Below the pieces are notes generated by a model, which worked only from the letters and a program-made list of their open reading frames with translations, was not told the origin of the DNA and made no database searches. A program made the translations under genes and the position numbers. From NCBI GenBank assembly GCA_031270925.1, contig JAISWY010000046.1, positions 1 to 7,854 on the forward strand: a stretch of DNA of 7,854 nt, read 5' to 3'. This stretch comes from Candidatus Symbiothrix sp. GTDB lineage: Bacteria > Bacteroidota > Bacteroidia > Bacteroidales > Azobacteroidaceae. Positions 6,752 through 7,854 of this stretch are shown here, piece by piece; positions within the stretch are counted from its first letter, which is position 1; the number at the start of each line of letters is the position of its first letter.

Positions 6752-7039
6752 CAGAAGCGACAGACCGCAGGTCTGAATGTTAATAACCCCCAATGAAGCG
6801 AAGCGATTGGGGGGAGGGAGAGAAAAATACATCGACCACCTCAACCCGAAGGGTTGAATATCCGAAATAAATCACTATCTTAGCCCGATTAATCAACTTG
6901 TTAATAGATATATTCAACCCACTTCGGGGTTGAGGGGAGAGTGGTTACTTCTCTCTATCCCCCAATCGCTTCGCTTCATTGGGGGTTATTAACATTCAGA
7001 CCTGCGGTCTGTCGCTTCTGCTAAGCACAGGGTTTTGCA
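6733..7039. repeat. 307-bp nested palindrome with 81-bp near-identical arms
   Basis: Arms 6733-6813 and 6959-7039 are reverse complements over 81 bp with one mismatch (T6747 against G7025, which would be a U-G pair in RNA). Each arm contains two smaller hairpins: CAGACC-GCA-GGTCTG (6761-6775) and CCCCCAAT...ATTGGGGG (6787-6813). Pairing degrades between 6814-6838 and 6936-6958 and resumes in an inner core (6839-6861 against 6910-6935), leaving a 48-base centre. There is no transposase frame. It could be a non-autonomous mobile repeat, two REP-like units in inverted array, or a structured RNA. It may also act as a two-way terminator. Confidence 0.88.
6839..6935. repeat. inner inverted-repeat core of the large palindrome
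   Basis: CCTCAACCC (6839-6847) and GGGTTGAATAT (6851-6861) pair with ATATTCAACCC (6910-6920) and GGGTTGAGG (6927-6935). Each side is also a local hairpin: TCAACCC-GAA-GGGTTGA on the left, and the right with a longer loop containing ACTTC. The 48 bases between them are AT-rich and unpaired apart from short fragments. Confidence 0.75.
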
Positions 7040-7111
7040 ATTGAGCCATTATTATCCCTGTACTTACAACAATAACACTCAAAAAAAGATTTAACCACTT
7101 TTCGTATGAAA

Positions 7112-7145
7112 TTTGTATAATTAATCTAAATTTTATTTATCTTTG
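7112..7145 (+). promoter_or_regulatory. Bacteroidetes housekeeping-type promoter of the secreted protein gene
   Basis: TTTG at 7112-7115 (-33) is followed after 22 bp by TATCTTTG at 7138-7145, a full match to TAnnTTTG. This is the best-formed promoter in the window. It predicts transcription from about 7150 and a leader of roughly 60 nt, AT-rich and without a Shine-Dalgarno, before the ATG at 7214. Confidence 0.75.
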
Positions 7146-7213
7146 CAACCTGAAAATCAATAAACACAAGAAGTTGAAAGTATCAATTAATAATTTTAAA
7201 AAACAAATTTGTA

Positions 7214-7854
7214 ATGAAGAAATTTAATCTTTTAACGCTGCTACTCATTATATTGGGCGCAGCAAGTGCGAAAGCACAAGTGTCAATCAGCGAACGCAAC
7301 GGAAGCAGCGACCCTCACGCGGGTGCAATTCTTGATTTACAAAGCAATGAAAAGGGTTTGCTTTTGCCTCATGTAGAATTACAGAATTTAGATACCCTGC
7401 AAGTAGGCGATTCCAAGGCCGATGAGGATTTGACAGCTATCGGTATGATTGTTTACAACATCAGCCCGAATTTCTGTCCGGGCGTTTATTTCTGGAATGG
7501 CAACCAATGGCGAAAGGCAGGTAAGGATTATCAAGTGAGAGCTACTGCTCCGAACAATCTGGTTATTACAGCGCCGGCGAATGTTGACGAAATTGTAGGC
7601 GGCGAGGCGGTTACATTTGTGGTGACAGCGCCCGGCGATGCGCAGTTTTTCAGTTGGTATCTGAACGACAGTTTGCTTGAAACAACTAAATCGCCGATCT
7701 TTACAACTACCGCCATTCCTGCGGGAGAGAATCAGAAAATGAAAGTGGAGCTGGATGATTGCCTTTCTCTGTCGAGTGATGAGATTACTTTTGATGCAAA
7801 ATCCGTTTATCCTGCCTCTATGTCAAGCAATGGCGGCGATTGGATTCGCATTTT
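7214..7854 (+). CDS. secreted surface-type protein with an Ig/PKD-like region (3' end outside window)
   Basis: The frame from the ATG at 7214 stays open for 213 codons to the window edge. Residues 1-21 form a clear signal peptide (MKKFNLLTLL..., cleavage after AKA). The mature start has DPHAGAILDLQSNEKGLLLP (33-52) and GMIVYNISPNFCPGVYFWNG (77-96), a pair of motifs common at the N-terminus of exported Bacteroidetes proteins resembling tail-fibre or adhesin heads. A beta-rich segment at about 115-195 (VITAPANVDEIVGGEAVTF...FFSWYLNDSLLE) looks like an Ig or PKD-type domain. The protein probably goes to the cell surface or outside; any C-terminal sorting domain lies beyond the window. It is separated from the rpr operon by the repeat cluster and has its own promoter. 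Specific function is unknown. Confidence 0.83.
   Translation, partial: MKKFNLLTLLLIILGAASAKAQVSISERNGSSDPHAGAILDLQSNEKGLLLPHVELQNLDTLQVGDSKADEDLTAIGMIVYNISPNFCPGVYFWNGNQWRKAGKDYQVRATAPNNLVITAPANVDEIVGGEAVTFVVTAPGDAQFFSWYLNDSLLETTKSPIFTTTAIPAGENQKMKVELDDCLSLSSDEITFDAKSVYPASMSSNGGDWIRI

Larger units (their letters stand above)
6557..7213. other. 657-bp intergenic region made largely of palindromic repeats
   Basis: I find no credible protein gene here on either strand. The first about 480 bases consist mostly of inverted and direct repeats that are G+C-richer than their surroundings. The last about 170 bases return to AT-rich sequence containing the promoter of the downstream gene. Confidence 0.85.

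Noticed and set aside
6581..7039. CRISPR array
   Set aside because: The repeats are inverted and nested with irregular spacing and only two direct copies, with no cas genes in view.
6613..7055. Complete insertion sequence
   Set aside because: Inverted repeats are present but there is no transposase-length frame between them.

Overview
This window looks like a chromosomal segment from a member of the Bacteroidetes, most likely the order Bacteroidales. Upstream regions are AT-rich and lack Shine-Dalgarno sequences. Several carry the Bacteroidetes -7 promoter element TAnnTTTG. The proteins are typical of the group: an RprX/RprY-type two-component pair, an FHS-family sugar transporter, and a secreted protein with the 'LDLQSNEKGLLLP' signature. 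I cannot name the genus from sequence alone.

Layout. Positions 1-1879 (minus strand) hold three genes read leftward. They are a PAP2-family membrane phosphatase, a small 92-residue protein with a helix-turn-helix-like segment, and a PLP-dependent Cys/Met-metabolism enzyme of the O-acetylhomoserine sulfhydrylase type, cut by the window edge. The last two are only 8 bp apart and probably share a transcript. Positions 1880-1998 are a divergent promoter region. A sugar:cation symporter of the FHS family follows at 1999-3324 (plus strand), closed by a strong intrinsic terminator at 3347-3379.

Positions 3534-6556 are a tight plus-strand cluster: sensor kinase RprX, response regulator RprY, and an exported TPR protein (gaps of 24 and 11 bp). 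The kinase presumably senses an envelope or periplasmic cue and phosphorylates RprY. The TPR protein is probably co-regulated and acts in the periplasm, but its role is unknown.

Positions 6557-7213 contain no gene. They hold a dense group of G+C-richer palindromic repeats: a 100-bp palindrome (6613-6712), a 307-bp nested palindrome (6733-7039) with 81-bp arms differing at one position, and a 21-bp direct repeat linking them. A well-formed promoter (7138-7145) then drives a secreted multi-domain surface-type protein that runs off the right edge.

The coding genes are ordinary for Bacteroidales and I see no new multi-gene system. The palindromic repeat cluster is the least explained part of the window and the best candidate for something undescribed, such as a non-autonomous mobile repeat or a structured RNA.
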